A stretch of DNA of 64,000 bases, taken from assembly GCA_964557295.1 (NCBI GenBank), contig CAZKZP010000014.1, positions 3,876-67,875 of the forward strand, given 5' to 3'. Shown piece by piece: positions 1 through 8,820 of this stretch (position 1 is the stretch's first letter; the number at the start of each line of letters is the position of its first letter). The notes below the pieces were generated by a model. That model saw nothing but the letters and a program-made list of their open reading frames with translations. It did no database searches and was not told the origin of the DNA. The position numbers and the translations under genes were made by a program. This stretch comes from JBFMHP01 sp964557295. GTDB lineage: Bacteria; Pseudomonadota; Gammaproteobacteria; RBG-16-57-12.

Positions 1-29
1 GCCTTGATCTCGGATCGTGAGATATTTCC

Positions 30-59
30 TTCACTTGATTGATCCATCTGGTGTATATT
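30..59 (+). promoter_or_regulatory. possible sigma-70 promoter of the M23 peptidase gene
   Basis: A TTCACT hexamer at 30-35 and a TATATT hexamer at 54-59 are separated by 18 bases and lie about 55 bases upstream of the peptidase start at 113. The -10 is good and the -35 mediocre. This is pattern matching only. Confidence 0.3.
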
Positions 60-112
60 CCCGCGATCAATACGTATATTTATGATTTCCTTAATATCCT
101 GGGCGGATATCG

Positions 113-1480
113 ATGATCAACCAAGATTACAAGCGAGCGACACAAAGATCCCTCTTCGGTCTCAGACTCGCCACGTTCTCCAAAATGCCCTGGTATCTCC
201 TGGGCGCTGGCTTTCTGATCGCCGGCGGGCTGTTCGCCATCTTTGCGAAAAGCGCCGAAGCGATACGTTCCCATGAATTGGATCTGGACGCCTCAAGCCA
301 ATCGGTCGACATGACGCTCGCCGTGCCGGGCGGCCCCAGCGCGGCGAACACCCAGACCAACGAAACGGCGCCTGCCGAAGCCTATATCAGAAATACCGTC
401 ACAGTCGAAAAGGGCGACACGCTCGCCAAGATCTTCAATCAAGTCAATCTCAGCCCGCAGCTGCTGCACACCATAATCTCGCACAAGGAAGCCAGCCCGC
501 TCCGCCAAATCATGCCCGGCGAGGAGCTGCGCTTCACCCTCACCGACAACCAGGATCTGGTTGAACTGGTTTATCAAACTTCGCTCACCCATTCACTGAA
601 AATCTCCAACGACAACGGCGCGTATCAATTCGCGGAAGATATCAGAACGCCCGAGATCCGCACCGCCCACGCCAGCGGCACCATCGACTCCTCCTTGTAT
701 GCCGCAGGGCAGGAGGCGGGCATGCCCGATGCGTTGATCATGGAGCTGGCCAACGTATTCGGTTGGGACATCGATTTTGCCTTGGATATTCGCGAAAATG
801 ACGCCTTCAGCGTCCTCTACGAGGAAAAGTATCTCGACGGCCAGAAGATCGGGACCGGCGCGATCCTCGCCGCCAGCTTCACCAATGAGGGCCGAACCTT
901 CGAAGCAGTGAGATACACCGATCCCGAAGGCAACACCAATTACTACACGCCCGACGGCAAGAGCATGCGCAAGGCGTTCCTGCGCTCTCCGGTGGACTTC
1001 ACCCGCATCAGCTCCGGTTTCGGCAAACGCTTCCACCCTATCCTGAACCGCATGCGCGCACACAACGGCGTCGACTATGCGGCGGCCACCGGCACCCCGG
1101 TCAAATCCACCGGCGACGGCAAGGTCGTCTTCAAAGGCGTGAAAGGCGGCTACGGCAACACCGTCATCGTGCAACATGGCTCGCAATATCAAACCCTCTA
1201 CGCCCACCTTTCCGCGTTCAAGAAAGGGATGAAAACCGGCGGCAGCGTCTCGCAGGGACAAGTCGTCGGGTATATCGGCAGCTCCGGACTCGCGACCGGC
1301 CCCCATCTGCATTATGAGTTCCGTGTCAACGGCGCGCATCGCAACCCGTTGACCATCCGCTTCCCCGATGCGGAACCGATCGATTCGGAGCACCTGGCGG
1401 ACTTCATGGCCGTCAGCAAACCGCTGCTGGCACAACTGACCTTAATGAGCAAAACCCGCCTGGCGCAAAACGATTTCTAG
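113..1480 (+). CDS. M23 family metallopeptidase with OapA/LysM-like domain (MepM type)
   Basis: Predicted periplasmic, inner-membrane-anchored murein endopeptidase that would cut peptidoglycan cross-links. The 455-residue protein has a short basic N-terminus, one membrane segment at about 23-45, an OapA/LysM-like domain at about 93-180 (VEKGDTLAKIF) and a C-terminal LytM/M23 domain at about 300-420. All zinc-site motifs are visible: FHP (about 305), GVDY (about 320), YAHLS (about 363) and HLHYE (about 398), so it should be active. The length and layout match MepM (YebA) of gammaproteobacteria. It is followed after 36 bases by anmK, a peptidoglycan-recycling gene on the same strand, which supports a shared cell-wall role and probably a common transcript. 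Confidence 0.93.
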   Translation: MINQDYKRATQRSLFGLRLATFSKMPWYLLGAGFLIAGGLFAIFAKSAEAIRSHELDLDASSQSVDMTLAVPGGPSAANTQTNETAPAEAYIRNTVTVEKGDTLAKIFNQVNLSPQLLHTIISHKEASPLRQIMPGEELRFTLTDNQDLVELVYQTSLTHSLKISNDNGAYQFAEDIRTPEIRTAHASGTIDSSLYAAGQEAGMPDALIMELANVFGWDIDFALDIRENDAFSVLYEEKYLDGQKIGTGAILAASFTNEGRTFEAVRYTDPEGNTNYYTPDGKSMRKAFLRSPVDFTRISSGFGKRFHPILNRMRAHNGVDYAAATGTPVKSTGDGKVVFKGVKGGYGNTVIVQHGSQYQTLYAHLSAFKKGMKTGGSVSQGQVVGYIGSSGLATGPHLHYEFRVNGAHRNPLTIRFPDAEPIDSEHLADFMAVSKPLLAQLTLMSKTRLAQNDF

Positions 1481-1516
1481 CGCCGAACCTTCACCGTCCC
1501 CGCGACATCGGCCGAC

Positions 1517-2659
1517 ATGAACGCCACGAAGCGACCGTCCTCACTCTATATCGGCCTGATGTCCGGCACCAGCGTCGACGCCATAGACGGCATCCTGGTG
1601 GATTTCTCCCAACCCTTCCCACAGACACTGGGTTTCACCAGCCTCCCGCTTGACTCCCAACTGCGCGCCGAAATCCTCGCCCTGTGCTTGCCCGGCGACA
1701 ACGAAATCGACCGCATGGGCAGCCTGGATGTGCAGCTCGGCGAGATGTTCGCGCACGTGGCCAACACCGTGATCGCCGCCGCCGGCGTCACGCGGGAAGA
1801 GATCGCGGCCATCGGCAGTCACGGCCAGACCATCCGCCATCGGCCCGCGTTCCGCCACCCCTTCACGCTGCAAATCGCCGATCCCGCCGTGATCGCGCAA
1901 TTGACCGGGATCACCACCGTCGCCGATTTTCGCTCCCGCGATCTTGCCGCGGGGGGCCAGGGGGCGCCGCTGGTACCCGCATTCCACGCCGCCGTCTTTC
2001 ACGATCGGCGCCTCAACCGCTGCATATTGAATCTGGGCGGCATCGCCAACATCACCATACTGCCCGCCGGCGCATCCCACCCCATCCACGGTTTTGATAC
2101 CGGCCCAGCCAATGTGCTGATGAATGCGTGGATCGCCCAGCATCGAAATCTGGAGTTTGACGAGAACGGGGCCTGGGCGGCCGGGGGGAAATGTGACGAG
2201 CGCCTGCTCTCTGCGCTGCTGAGCGACCCATACTTTGGCTTGCCGCCGCCAAAGAGCACCGGACGCGAACACTTCAATCTATCGTGGCTGATGTCGAAGC
2301 TCGGCGAACACGACCGCAGGCCGCAGGACGTGCAAGCCACCCTGTGTGAACTCACCGCACGCAGCATCGCCCGCGCCATCGGCGAACACGCGCCAGCCAC
2401 GCAAGAGGTGCTGGTCTGTGGCGGAGGGGCTTACAATGCGCACTTGATGGATGTGCTGAGTCGGCGACTCGCGCCGATCGAGGTGAAGTCTAGCGAAGCG
2501 CTGGGCATGCCGCCCAAGCAGGTGGAAGCCATGGCATTCGCCTGGCTGGCCAAACAAACCCTGTCGATGAAACCGGGCAACCTGCCGGCGGTGACGGGAG
2601 CGCGCGCGTTCGTCATTCTGGGGGGCATCTATCCTGGAACGCCTTCCGATCAGCGTTGA
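1517..2659 (+). CDS. anmK: anhydro-N-acetylmuramic acid kinase
   Basis: Cytoplasmic kinase that hydrolyses and phosphorylates 1,6-anhydro-MurNAc from cell-wall turnover to MurNAc-6-phosphate, using ATP. The protein has 380 residues, close to the usual 365-385. The family's N-terminal MSGTSVDAIDG phosphate-binding motif begins near residue 15, and the sugar-binding HGFDTGPANVLM and late CGGGAYN motifs are present. It follows the M23 peptidase on the same strand, so release and recycling of muropeptides are encoded together. Its 3' end overlaps the convergent citrate synthase gene by 10 bases. Confidence 0.97.
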   Translation: MNATKRPSSLYIGLMSGTSVDAIDGILVDFSQPFPQTLGFTSLPLDSQLRAEILALCLPGDNEIDRMGSLDVQLGEMFAHVANTVIAAAGVTREEIAAIGSHGQTIRHRPAFRHPFTLQIADPAVIAQLTGITTVADFRSRDLAAGGQGAPLVPAFHAAVFHDRRLNRCILNLGGIANITILPAGASHPIHGFDTGPANVLMNAWIAQHRNLEFDENGAWAAGGKCDERLLSALLSDPYFGLPPPKSTGREHFNLSWLMSKLGEHDRRPQDVQATLCELTARSIARAIGEHAPATQEVLVCGGGAYNAHLMDVLSRRLAPIEVKSSEALGMPPKQVEAMAFAWLAKQTLSMKPGNLPAVTGARAFVILGGIYPGTPSDQR

Positions 2660-3801
2660 TCGATCGGGATATAATCCCGCAGCCGCTCTCCGCTGTAGAC
2701 CTGCGTCGGCCGAAAGATCCGATTATTAGCCAGTTGTTCGCGCCAATGCGCAAGCCACCCTGCGGAACGGGCGATGGCGAAGATCGAGGTGAATTGATCG
2801 ACCGGAATGCCCATTTCCCGATAGAGAATGCCGGAGTAATAATCCACGTTAGGATAAACACCTTTTTCTGACAGTCGCCCGGCAGCCGCCTCTTCCAGGG
2901 CCACGGCGATCTCAAACAAGGGGTTGATCTCCCCTCCGCGCGACTGCATGAACTTCACCATCAGTTTCTGCAAGATGGTTGCGCGCGGATCCTTGACCTT
3001 GTATTCGCGATGTCCGAATCCCCAGATCTTTTCCTTCTTGGCCAGTTTTTTCTCCAGCCACGGCTTGGCGTTGGCGGGCGAGCCGATCTCTTCCAGCATC
3101 GAGACCACCTTTTCGTTGGCCCCGCCATGCAGCGGACCTGACAAGGTTCCGATGGCAGCGGCGATGACCCCGTAGGGGCTGGCGAGCGTGGACCCGGCCA
3201 CCAGCGCNNNNNNNNNNTTGATGGTGTGCTCGGCGTGCAGGATCAAGCAGGTATCGAAGATCTCGGCCAGCAGCGGATCCGGGGCTCTGCGGTTGAGCAC
3301 ATAGAGGAAATTCTCGGCGTAGGACAGATCCATCCGCGGCTCTTCAGGATCATAGCCTCGGCGGATGTGCTCCCACATGGCCACCAGCACCGGCATGCGC
3401 GCGATGATCTTGACCGTCATGCTGTGGACGTAGTCGAGATTGCTGCACATCTCCGGGGTAGTTAAACATTCATTCCCCGGATAGAACATGCCCAGGGAAG
3501 CCACGGCCGTCTGCAGCATCTCCATCGGATGCCCCGTGGCCGGCAACTGCTTCATCAGCTCCCGAATGTGGAATTTCACCCGGCGATTACGCCGCAACTG
3601 ATCATCGAACAGCGCCAGCGCATCCGCGGTGGGCAAGGCGCCGTCGAGGAGTAGCAGCGTGGTTTCTTCAAAGGTGCTGTGCTCGGCCAGCTGTTCGATC
3701 GGATAACCGCGATAAGAAAGAATGCCCTTCTCACCGTCGATGTCGGAGATGTTGGACTTGGTGGCGGGAACACCCTCCAATCCTGGCAAGTACTCGCTCA
3801 T
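2650..3801 (-). CDS. gltA: citrate synthase (2-methylcitrate synthase possible), with an assembly gap
   Basis: Condenses oxaloacetate and acetyl-CoA, or propionyl-CoA if it is a methylcitrate synthase. It is about 383 residues, the short form typical of dimeric enzymes. The catalytic motifs are present: GPLHGGANE, GFGHREYKVKDPR, and the late IPVDQF Asp, followed by the CoA-binding ARSAGWLAHW region. Ten Ns at 3208-3217 replace the conserved block after HAEHTI, where homologues usually read NASTF plus one residue. Four codons are shown where six are expected, so the gap length is probably a placeholder and the gene is probably intact. There are no prp genes nearby, which favours a TCA-cycle role. 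A terminator-like hairpin lies just upstream. Confidence 0.93.
   Translation of the reverse strand: MSEYLPGLEGVPATKSNISDIDGEKGILSYRGYPIEQLAEHSTFEETTLLLLDGALPTADALALFDDQLRRNRRVKFHIRELMKQLPATGHPMEMLQTAVASLGMFYPGNECLTTPEMCSNLDYVHSMTVKIIARMPVLVAMWEHIRRGYDPEEPRMDLSYAENFLYVLNRRAPDPLLAEIFDTCLILHAEHTIXXXXALVAGSTLASPYGVIAAAIGTLSGPLHGGANEKVVSMLEEIGSPANAKPWLEKKLAKKEKIWGFGHREYKVKDPRATILQKLMVKFMQSRGGEINPLFEIAVALEEAAAGRLSEKGVYPNVDYYSGILYREMGIPVDQFTSIFAIARSAGWLAHWREQLANNRIFRPTQVYSGERLRDYIPIDQR
3208..3217. other. 10-N assembly gap inside citrate synthase
   Basis: Exactly ten Ns. The reading frame stays open on both sides. Comparison with the citrate synthase family suggests about six codons are missing rather than the four shown, so the length is likely arbitrary. 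Confidence 0.95.
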
Positions 3802-3829
3802 ATCGTCCTCATCAAGTCATAAAAAACAA

Positions 3830-3851
3830 AAAGGAGGTTTCAACCTCCTTT
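3830..3851 (-). terminator. rho-independent terminator after erpA
   Basis: Perfect 10-bp stem (AAAGGAGGTT / AACCTCCTTT) with a two-base loop. On the minus strand it is followed by a T-rich run (TTTTTGTTTTTT). It lies 78 bases downstream of the erpA stop and just before the citrate synthase start, so it would end the bactofilin-erpA transcript. Confidence 0.85.
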
Positions 3852-3928
3852 ATCGGTTCTCTGAGATGATGCCTGAGCTTTTCCAGCGCCTTAAAGCGGC
3901 CAGACGCCTGACGAGGCGTCCGCCATGA

Positions 3929-4279
3929 TTACACCGAAAACGATGAGCCGCACCCGCATGTAGTGGACGCATTCGGATTGCGGATCACAAACTGCGCTCC
4001 TTCCAGGCCTTCCTTGTAATCGATCTCCGCCCCGACAAGATACTGATAGCTCATGGGGTCGATCAACAGCTTCACGCCGTCTTTCTCGACACAGGTATCA
4101 CCGTCGTTCACCGTTTCATCAAAGGTAAACCCGTATTGGAACCCCGAGCATCCGCCACCGGTGATAAAGACCCGCAACATCAGTTCAGCGCCACCTTCTT
4201 CATCGATCAGGGCCTTAACCTTTTTCGCAGCCGCATCGGAAAAAATGACCGGGCTTTCGTCAACAACTTCAACATTCAC
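3929..4279 (-). CDS. erpA: iron-sulfur cluster insertion protein ErpA (A-type carrier)
   Basis: A-type carrier that delivers Fe-S clusters to target enzymes, in gammaproteobacteria notably those of isoprenoid synthesis and respiration. The three cluster-ligating cysteines are visible in GGGCSGFQYGF and the C-terminal CGCGSSF. I chose the GTG at 4279 because a GGAG sits nine bases upstream and it gives a 116-residue protein, the normal family length. A longer frame from a GTG at 4315 would add 12 residues without a good ribosome site. It lies directly downstream of the bactofilin gene and is probably co-transcribed with it. Confidence 0.96.
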   Translation of the reverse strand: MNVEVVDESPVIFSDAAAKKVKALIDEEGGAELMLRVFITGGGCSGFQYGFTFDETVNDGDTCVEKDGVKLLIDPMSYQYLVGAEIDYKEGLEGAQFVIRNPNASTTCGCGSSFSV

Positions 4280-4314
4280 TTGATTACACTCCAATAGTTT
4301 GGACGTCGAGACCA

Positions 4315-4749
4315 CTATATCGCTGGGGTCTCTGAAAGGGATTGTACCATTTCTTCACCCTTAGTTGACAAGCTGGGTTGGGAATTGTTCATGCCATGGA
4401 CCAGCTTGCCGTTTACCTCCGCCCCCATCGCCATCTCGAGGAGATTATAGTAAACATTACCCTCCACGCGGGCCTCGGACGCCAGCTCGATGCTTTCCGA
4501 GGAATAGACATCCCCTTTCACGACGCCATTGAGCACCACGTGCGCCACCCGCACCTCACCTTCCACCAGCCCCTGATTACTCACGATCACGGCCGACTCC
4601 GGCGAGTTATCCGAAAGCACATTACCCTTGATCTTGCCGTCGATGTGCAAGCCACCCGAGAAGATCACATCTCCGCGGATCTCGGTTCCGGCCCCGATCA
4701 GCGAATCGATCCGCTCCACGCCTGAGCGCCGTTTTTTCTTGTTCCACAT
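4315..4749 (-). CDS. bactofilin family (polymer-forming cytoskeletal) protein
   Basis: Bactofilins self-assemble into nucleotide-independent filaments that position cell-wall or envelope machinery. The 144-residue protein has a basic N-terminus, then a central right-handed beta-helix domain (about 15-120) with the regular short hydrophobic/glycine pattern (GTEIRGDVIFSGGLHIDGKI, then EGEVRVAHVVLNG) and a polar C-terminal tail. There is no membrane segment. It sits beside cell-wall genes and a membrane coiled-coil protein, the usual neighbourhood of gammaproteobacterial bactofilins. Confidence 0.92.
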   Translation of the reverse strand: MWNKKKRRSGVERIDSLIGAGTEIRGDVIFSGGLHIDGKIKGNVLSDNSPESAVIVSNQGLVEGEVRVAHVVLNGVVKGDVYSSESIELASEARVEGNVYYNLLEMAMGAEVNGKLVHGMNNSQPSLSTKGEEMVQSLSETPAI

Positions 4750-4916
4750 CTCTCACCACCTGCTATAACAATAATTGATTACCGAATCTCGCATCCCTCG
4801 ATACATATCGAACTCGTTGACGCAATATTTAGCCGCTTTTCGCTGGCGGGATGCAAAGCGCGAAGCCGTTAACACATGGCATGGGCGGCCCCCCTGAGAC
4901 GTCCCTTTGTCAGAAG

Positions 4917-5639
4917 TCACGCGCTCCCAGCATGCTCGTTAGGCCATTTGAAGGATTCTTTGATGGATTTGCCGGAGGACGGACGCACATTGACATCGAT
5001 ACTATGCGGCACAAAGCCGGGAGGGAGCAATAAATCACCTTCAAATTTCTGAAAGTATTTGAAGGAGAATTTCAGCGGACCCGATTTCTGCTCGGGGAGA
5101 CCGGACACGGGCAACAGCTTCGGACGCCCCTCCTGGACTCCCTGAATTTCGATATCCACTTCGCCTCTGGACACCGTCTCGTCCTTGAGGACCTGGGTAA
5201 GGACGAGCTGGTAGCGGGCCATCCCGGGCTCCGCGAGCGGAGTGATCTCGAAACGCTGGATTCGGAGTCCGGTCGTGGCCTCCGAGGGAGCGACAATACC
5301 GCGGTAGAAGGTAATTTCCTCCTGGAGTTCCAGGATCTCCGCTTGCAGGTCGCGCAACCGTCCCTGCACCTCGGAGCTGGCCTCGGCCTCTACCTGCTGA
5401 GTGCGTTGCAGGAGGGTCGCAGCCGCCTTCAAGTCGATATTTTCCTGGGTCAACTGCTTGACCTGCTGCTGAAGATCGTCATTGGTCTGGTAGAGATCGC
5501 CTTCCTTGCCGACCGCCTCATAATAGCCAACCTGATACATTACCAGCGCCACGGTCACCAATGCCGCGATCGTCAGCACAATCCCCATCCCACGGCGGGG
5601 TCTGCGTTTGCGGATTTGTATATGCGGGGTCGCTACCAT
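4917..5639 (-). CDS. DUF6776-like membrane-anchored coiled-coil protein
   Basis: The function is unknown. The 240-residue protein has a strongly basic N-terminus (RKRRPRR), one membrane helix at about 18-38, a long coiled coil at about 45-115 rich in Gln/Glu/Leu, and a C-terminal beta-rich domain presumably in the periplasm. This layout and its position beside a bactofilin match the family I know as DUF6776, often found next to bactofilins and Fe-S carriers in gammaproteobacteria. A role in organising the envelope with the bactofilin is inference only. It may be co-transcribed with the downstream bactofilin, although 167 bases separate them. Confidence 0.75.
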   Translation of the reverse strand: MVATPHIQIRKRRPRRGMGIVLTIAALVTVALVMYQVGYYEAVGKEGDLYQTNDDLQQQVKQLTQENIDLKAAATLLQRTQQVEAEASSEVQGRLRDLQAEILELQEEITFYRGIVAPSEATTGLRIQRFEITPLAEPGMARYQLVLTQVLKDETVSRGEVDIEIQGVQEGRPKLLPVSGLPEQKSGPLKFSFKYFQKFEGDLLLPPGFVPHSIDVNVRPSSGKSIKESFKWPNEHAGSA

Positions 5640-5657
5640 CTTTTAGATTTCAGTTTG

Positions 5658-6689
5658 CTAGGGCAACAAGGCGATGCCGCGCAAGCCCAGCGTTTCATCC
5701 AGTCCACACATAAGATTCATGTTCTGTATCGCCTGACCCGCGGCACCCTTTACCAAATTGTCGATCACCGACAATACCACCACCTGCCGTCCCTGCTGCG
5801 GCCGATGAACGGCCAGCCGGCACAGATTCGCGCCTTTCACACTGCGGGTCTCGGGATGAGAACCGGCCGGGAGCACATCAACGAACGGTTCCCCGGCAAA
5901 GGTCTGCTCATACAGGGCCTGCAGATCCAAGTCATGGTCCGCTACCTGGCAATACAGGGTGGCGTGGATTCCCCGCTGCATGGGAGTCAGATGCGGCACG
6001 AAGGTCAGCCCGACATCCTCGCTCGCGATCTGGCAGAGATTTTGGGTGATCTCCGGCAAATGACGGTGGCCAGACACGCTGTAGGCCTTGAAGGATTCAC
6101 CGGCCTCACAGAGCAGATGGGCCACGCTGGCCTTGCGGCCGGCCCCGCTCACCCCCGACTTGGCATCCGCAATCAAACCTGCGGTATCGGCCAAGCCCGC
6201 TCTCAAGAGGGGCAGGAATCCCAGCGTAACCGCCGTGGGATAACATCCTGGGTTGGCGACGAGGCGGGCCGCCTTGATCGCCGCGCGATTCAATTCGGGT
6301 AAGCCGTATACCGCCTCCGGAAGCAACTCCGCGCAGGCATGGGGCGTTCCGTACCAACGCTCCCACTGCGCGGCATCCCGCAGGCGGAAATCCGCTGCCA
6401 AATCAACAATCTTGACGCCTCTGGCCAACAACTCCGGGGCCATTCCCATCGCCACCCCATTGGGGGTGGCAAAAAACACCATATGGCATTCTGCCAGACG
6501 CGCGATATCCGGTTCTGTGAAGGGTATCTCCAAATGACCACGCAAATTCGGGAATAGATCCGAGACCAACATCCCCGCCTCGGAGCGCGATGTCACCGCC
6601 GCAATCTCAACCTTGGGATGCTGCGCCAGGAGCCGCAATAATTCCACGCCGGTATAACCTGTGCCACCGACCACACCCACTCGAATCAT
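5658..6689 (-). CDS. argC: N-acetyl-gamma-glutamyl-phosphate reductase
   Basis: Third step of arginine synthesis: NADPH-dependent reduction of N-acetyl-glutamyl phosphate to the semialdehyde. The protein has 343 residues, usual for the long ArgC type. The N-terminal Rossmann motif GVVGGTGYTGVELLRLL is followed by the catalytic-cysteine motif NPGCYPTA (about residue 150) and the late GHRH region. The ATG at 6689 is preceded by GGAGG at ideal spacing; an upstream GTG at 6701 lacks this. No other arginine genes are nearby. Confidence 0.97.
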   Translation of the reverse strand: MIRVGVVGGTGYTGVELLRLLAQHPKVEIAAVTSRSEAGMLVSDLFPNLRGHLEIPFTEPDIARLAECHMVFFATPNGVAMGMAPELLARGVKIVDLAADFRLRDAAQWERWYGTPHACAELLPEAVYGLPELNRAAIKAARLVANPGCYPTAVTLGFLPLLRAGLADTAGLIADAKSGVSGAGRKASVAHLLCEAGESFKAYSVSGHRHLPEITQNLCQIASEDVGLTFVPHLTPMQRGIHATLYCQVADHDLDLQALYEQTFAGEPFVDVLPAGSHPETRSVKGANLCRLAVHRPQQGRQVVVLSVIDNLVKGAAGQAIQNMNLMCGLDETLGLRGIALLP

Positions 6690-6723
6690 CTCCGCCTCCA
6701 CATCACTGATTGTCAGTTCGCCA

Positions 6724-7692
6724 TCAATTCAAAGGATAGAATGCCCGCCCGATGTAAGCGATCAAGGCATCGATTTGCGCCTCGGAGAGCACACCCTCCC
6801 AGGCAGGCATCTTGGTGCCCTCCACCCCGCGCTGAATCGATCTCTTGAGGTCGGCCCACGTCATCCCCGCCATCTCCTGCGGGCTCCTCAAGTCGCGCGG
6901 ACGCGGCTCCAGAAAGCTGCCGATCCAATTCTGCCCGCTGCCATCGGCGCCATGACAAAAGGCGCAGTTGTCGATGAACAGTCGCTCGCCTTGTTTTTCC
7001 TTGTCCGTCAGCCCCTCGATCTGGGGCGAGATATCATGCTTGCCATAAATGGAGGCCGAAGAGATGGCGTCGGGACGCGGTTCTTTGTGTGAATAACCAT
7101 TGCGGGGAAAAGACACCGGACGCGGCCGCCAGACATCGGAATCATCGCGCACCTTCCCGCGATCATGGCAGGTCACGCAGGTCTTCATGAACAGCCGCAG
7201 CCCCTGCCGTTGCTCCGCATTCAGCTGTTCGGCCGGCGTATCTACCGGGATCTCGCCCGTGGCGAACGGAAAGGCGCGCGCGTAGCGTTCGTGATCCCCC
7301 CATCCATTCTCCTTGGTGTGATAGCGGGTGTTCGCCTTCTTATCGATGATAAACTCCTGCCGGATGAAATCCACCACCAGCTCGATTTCCGTCGGCGACA
7401 GCAGATCGGCAAACGATTTCATCGCCGTATCGGGCTTGCCAAACCGTACCGCCTCCAACATATCCTTGCGACTGAGCTTTTCTGGGTCGGTCTTCTGGAA
7501 ATTTCTTGGCACTGGGTCGAGATAGGTCGCCGCCAGGGTCTGCGCATCCCCAGAATACCCATGGCAGAAATAACAGCGGTAATTGTAAATGGCGCGGCCG
7601 CGCTCGTGGGGGGGCACCGCAGAGTCGGATGCCACAGTCAGATTTGCGTAATGCGGCACACTCATCTGCGCCGCACCCGCATCAGAAGTCAC
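6724..7692 (-). CDS. triheme c-type cytochrome lacking a signal peptide (probable C-terminal half of a hexaheme protein)
   Basis: Three CxxCH motifs (CYFCH, CVTCH, CAFCH), each in a class I cytochrome c-like segment ending in a PxW or Met-containing helix (for example TKMPAWEGVL). From the GTG at 7692, which overlaps the upstream stop by four bases, it is about 322 residues, but no hydrophobic signal sequence follows. A c-type cytochrome cannot be matured without export. The upstream gene encodes a related triheme protein with a signal peptide and ends in a run of ten A residues. Reading eleven would fuse the two frames, so I regard this as either the second half of one hexaheme protein or a product of slippage at the A-run. 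Confidence 0.8.
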   Translation of the reverse strand: MTSDAGAAQMSVPHYANLTVASDSAVPPHERGRAIYNYRCYFCHGYSGDAQTLAATYLDPVPRNFQKTDPEKLSRKDMLEAVRFGKPDTAMKSFADLLSPTEIELVVDFIRQEFIIDKKANTRYHTKENGWGDHERYARAFPFATGEIPVDTPAEQLNAEQRQGLRLFMKTCVTCHDRGKVRDDSDVWRPRPVSFPRNGYSHKEPRPDAISSASIYGKHDISPQIEGLTDKEKQGERLFIDNCAFCHGADGSGQNWIGSFLEPRPRDLRSPQEMAGMTWADLKRSIQRGVEGTKMPAWEGVLSEAQIDALIAYIGRAFYPLN

Positions 7693-8792
7693 TTTTTTTT
7701 TTGCTTGTCGTCGCTCAAATCTTCCTCGCTCACCCCGCGCAAATCCGCCTGGATGAAGGCCCGGAAGACGAACTCGCTGACATCGGCCACCTGCTGGCCA
7801 CTGAGCACCTTGCTCCACGCCGGCATGACACTGCCCTTCAGGCCATCATGCACAGCCTTGTAGATTTTGGGCCGATTGAGCGAACGCCGCGAATCCTCGC
7901 TGATGAAATTGCGCGGCTTGGGCTTGATGAAGAAGGCACGCGAACCCTGACCATCACCTTTTACTCCATGGCAGGCAAAGCAGTTACGGACATAGATCTT
8001 GCGCCCTTCGATAGGATCGCCGGTCAACCCATTCGGGAAGGGCTGCGTCATATGCTCTTCGATGCTGACGAAGGTCGGCGCTTCGGCTGCCAGCTCCGGA
8101 GCCTGCGCCACCATCTGCGCCTCCTCTTGCTCGACTTGCTCCAGGGGCAAACGCATCAGGACCACACGGACATAGTCGACGATCGAACCAATTTCTTGCT
8201 GAGACAACCGTGAGCCATACGGCATCATCGCCTTGCCCGCCACCCCGAAGGTCACCGCTTCGACCATGCGCGTGCGCGACAATTCAGCCTTGGAACGATC
8301 AGCCGTAAAATTCCGGGGTGCCGAACTCATATTGGCCCGGGTCCAGACGCCGGTTTCGCCATAATCCCCATGACAAACCGAACAGTTTTCCATATAGAGG
8401 GTTTCCCCACCCTTCAGATGCGCAACGACATCGGCGGGAAGTTTAGACCGCGCGGGCTTGATGATCTTCTCAAGAATATAATCGCTCACCGATGCGATTT
8501 GCGCCTTATTCAAGCGGTTCTCCCAAGGAGACATGGCCGTCCCCGGCATACCCTTGGCGATAGAATAGATCATGCGGTTTTTGTTCATCTCGACGATTGA
8601 TTGAACTGAAGTGAAATCGCGGGGAGGAGGATTCAAACCGCGGGAACGGCTGTTACCATCGCCCTTTTCTCCATGACAGACGGCACAATTCTCCAGGTAC
8701 ACCTTCTGGCCATTGGCGGCATCCGCGAACGCCGGTGCTCCAGACACAAGTAACATTGATACTACTACCGCGATACTTCTGAGCATCATCAT
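7689..8792 (-). CDS. periplasmic triheme c-type cytochrome
   Basis: The 367-residue protein has a clear signal peptide (MMMLRSIAVVVSMLLVSG, cleavage after AFADA) and three cytochrome c domains with CAVCH (about 35), CSVCH (about 135) and CFACH (about 270). Each is followed by a PRNF/PRDF segment and a distal Met-type helix (GTAMSPW, KAMMPYG, GSVMPAW). This pattern marks serially repeated mono-heme domains with His-Met ligation, as in periplasmic electron shuttles. The coding region ends in KQKKK encoded by a ten-A run, after which the next triheme frame begins. It is the first gene downstream of a structured repeat at 8821-8976. Confidence 0.9.
   Translation of the reverse strand: MMMLRSIAVVVSMLLVSGAPAFADAANGQKVYLENCAVCHGEKGDGNSRSRGLNPPPRDFTSVQSIVEMNKNRMIYSIAKGMPGTAMSPWENRLNKAQIASVSDYILEKIIKPARSKLPADVVAHLKGGETLYMENCSVCHGDYGETGVWTRANMSSAPRNFTADRSKAELSRTRMVEAVTFGVAGKAMMPYGSRLSQQEIGSIVDYVRVVLMRLPLEQVEQEEAQMVAQAPELAAEAPTFVSIEEHMTQPFPNGLTGDPIEGRKIYVRNCFACHGVKGDGQGSRAFFIKPKPRNFISEDSRRSLNRPKIYKAVHDGLKGSVMPAWSKVLSGQQVADVSEFVFRAFIQADLRGVSEEDLSDDKQKKK
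7693..7702 (-). other. ten-base A homopolymer at the junction of two cytochrome frames
   Basis: Ten Ts on the plus strand (A10 on the coding strand). The upstream frame stops directly after the run and the downstream triheme frame starts there. Adding one A, or deleting two, joins them in frame. Such runs are known sites of transcriptional slippage and of sequencing indels. Confidence 0.95.
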
Positions 8793-8820
8793 TAGTGCAC
8801 ATACCTAGCGTTAGGGGTTG

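Noticed and set aside
593..1435. 280-codon antisense open frame opposite the M23 peptidase
   Set aside because: A GC-rich shadow of a clearly conserved gene, without homology or ribosome site; the same applies to the other long antisense frames in the window.
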